This document shows, in pieces, positions 6,630-7,168 of a stretch of 7,168 bases of DNA (position 1 is its first letter; every line of letters starts with the position of its first letter). Origin of the DNA: Idiomarina sp. UBA6142 (GTDB taxonomy: Bacteria; Pseudomonadota; Gammaproteobacteria; Enterobacterales; Alteromonadaceae). Where the stretch lies: NCBI GenBank assembly GCA_002423905.1, contig DIVC01000042.1, positions 3,598 through 10,765 of the forward strand, given 5' to 3'. The notes under the pieces were generated by a model. That model made no database searches. It was not told where the DNA came from and saw nothing but the letters and a program-made list of their open reading frames with translations. A program made the translations under genes and the position numbers.

Positions 6630-6641
6630 TAGTAAGTCTCC
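6627..6641 (-). promoter_or_regulatory. TAGTG junction: GTG start of nagA with GGAG site
   Basis: On the minus strand the sequence reads GGAG (6638-6641), eight bases, then GTG (6629-6627), whose first base is also the last base of the deaminase TAG stop. The non-ATG start with a well-spaced ribosome-binding site inside the upstream gene suggests nagA translation depends on ribosomes terminating at the deaminase stop. Confidence 0.7.
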
Positions 6642-7168
6642 GTTATCTTTTTTAGGCCCGGCGGCGCATCAGGATCGAGACCGCGGCTGCGGGCAATAGT
6701 TTCTAACGCCTGATAAAAGCGCCACATCAGCGCGAGCGGTTGCAGTCGCGGATGGATTGCCGCGTCACTACGAACATGAATGACACGTGCACCACGCGCA
6801 GTAATTTCCCGCATTTGTTGTTGATGTGCTTCGGCGCTTTCATCATCAATAGTCAAATCAATGATGGTTAACGGATGTCGGGTCAAGGTAATCGGACCAT
6901 GCAAAAATTCAGCACTACTAAACGCTTCGGCGTGAAGGCCAAGCACTTCTTTTAGTTTGAGTGCCATCTCACGTGCTATGGCATAGCCAAAACCACGGCC
7001 GAGGACAATACAATGCTGCAAATCCTGAAACTGACTTGGTTGCAGCACCAATGGGTGTTGCTCGAGCGCTGCAAGCTGTTGAGGAAATTGCTGCAAGGCT
7101 GCCAACAATTCAGTATTGCCTTGCCATTGCGCGGCAATATGCAGCAATACCGTTAAACTGGCTAAGTA
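6629..7168 (-). CDS. nagBII: SIS-domain glucosamine-6-phosphate deaminase (NagB-II type), 3' part
   Basis: The gene runs off the right edge of the window: the frame stays open to 7168, so the TTG at 7147 is an internal Leu codon, not a start. The visible 179 codons hold the second sugar-isomerase (SIS) domain and the C-terminal tail. Features are CIVLGRGFGYAIAREMALKLKE (phosphosugar-binding loop and helix; compare the LGRG...A-x-E-x-ALKLKE motif of GlmS), then HAEAFSSAEFLHGP (residues that complete the GlmS-like active site). The tail SRGLDPDAPPGLKKITETY is typical of stand-alone deaminases of the NagB-II/AgaS type and lacks the GlmS ending. The expected reaction is glucosamine-6-phosphate to fructose-6-phosphate plus ammonia, the step after NagA. 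Operon position strongly supports this over GlmS or an AgaS-type galactosamine enzyme. The N-terminal SIS domain and promoter lie beyond the window. Confidence 0.88.
   Translation of the reverse strand, partial: YLASLTVLLHIAAQWQGNTELLAALQQFPQQLAALEQHPLVLQPSQFQDLQHCIVLGRGFGYAIAREMALKLKEVLGLHAEAFSSAEFLHGPITLTRHPLTIIDLTIDDESAEAHQQQMREITARGARVIHVRSDAAIHPRLQPLALMWRFYQALETIARSRGLDPDAPPGLKKITETY

Noticed and set aside
7145..7147. TTG as the start of the SIS-domain protein
   Set aside because: The frame stays open to the end of the window, and the protein would lack its first SIS domain; the codon is an internal Leu of a truncated gene.

Overview
This window looks like ordinary chromosome from a gammaproteobacterium. 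The best guess is the Alteromonadales and relatives (Shewanella, Rheinheimera or Alishewanella type). Three things point that way: a YccF-family inner-membrane protein, a DUF6868-type small membrane protein, and a GlcNAc-use cluster with a SIS-type deaminase, NagA and a FucP/GluP-family sugar permease (the Shewanella-style NagB-II/NagA/NagP arrangement). The genus is inferred, not shown. Coding density is high, and I see no mobile element, RNA gene, CRISPR array or obviously foreign segment.

Layout from left to right. (1) Positions 1-173, plus strand: the C-terminal end of an ATP-grasp (RimK-like) protein. (2) 198-659, minus: yccF, convergent with the first gene. (3) 660-784: a divergent intergenic region holding a palindromic AGGTATA/TATACCT element plus a third half-site, probably the operator of the next gene. 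(4) 785-2507, plus: a two-gene unit of a PadR-family repressor and an overlapping polytopic membrane protein with an N-terminal HAAS/permease-prefix-like helical domain. (5) 2520-2543: a perfect 10-bp hairpin between convergent genes. (6) 2529-4129, minus: a secreted amidohydrolase preceded by a small DUF6868-like membrane protein. (7) 4231-7168, minus: a tightly coupled amino-sugar operon, SIS-type glucosamine-6-phosphate deaminase (5' end outside the window), nagA, then the sugar permease.

In the amino-sugar operon the permease would import N-acetylglucosamine. A kinase, not in this window, would phosphorylate it. NagA then deacetylates GlcNAc-6-P, and the SIS deaminase converts GlcN-6-P to fructose-6-P and ammonia. 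The gene junctions are TAGTG (1-nt overlap, GTG start) and ATGA (4-nt overlap), each with a GGAG exactly 8 nt before the start, so the three genes are probably translationally coupled. The PadR/membrane-protein pair looks like a self-regulated envelope-sensing or stress unit of unknown output and is the least understood part. The secreted amidohydrolase has a complete set of metal ligands but no assignable substrate.

Several starts were moved from the longest open frame: the PadR partner to 1137, the amidohydrolase to 3860 (which exposes a signal peptide), and the permease to 5502. I found no convincing evidence of a wholly new system. The PadR operator and its membrane partner are the best candidates for follow-up.
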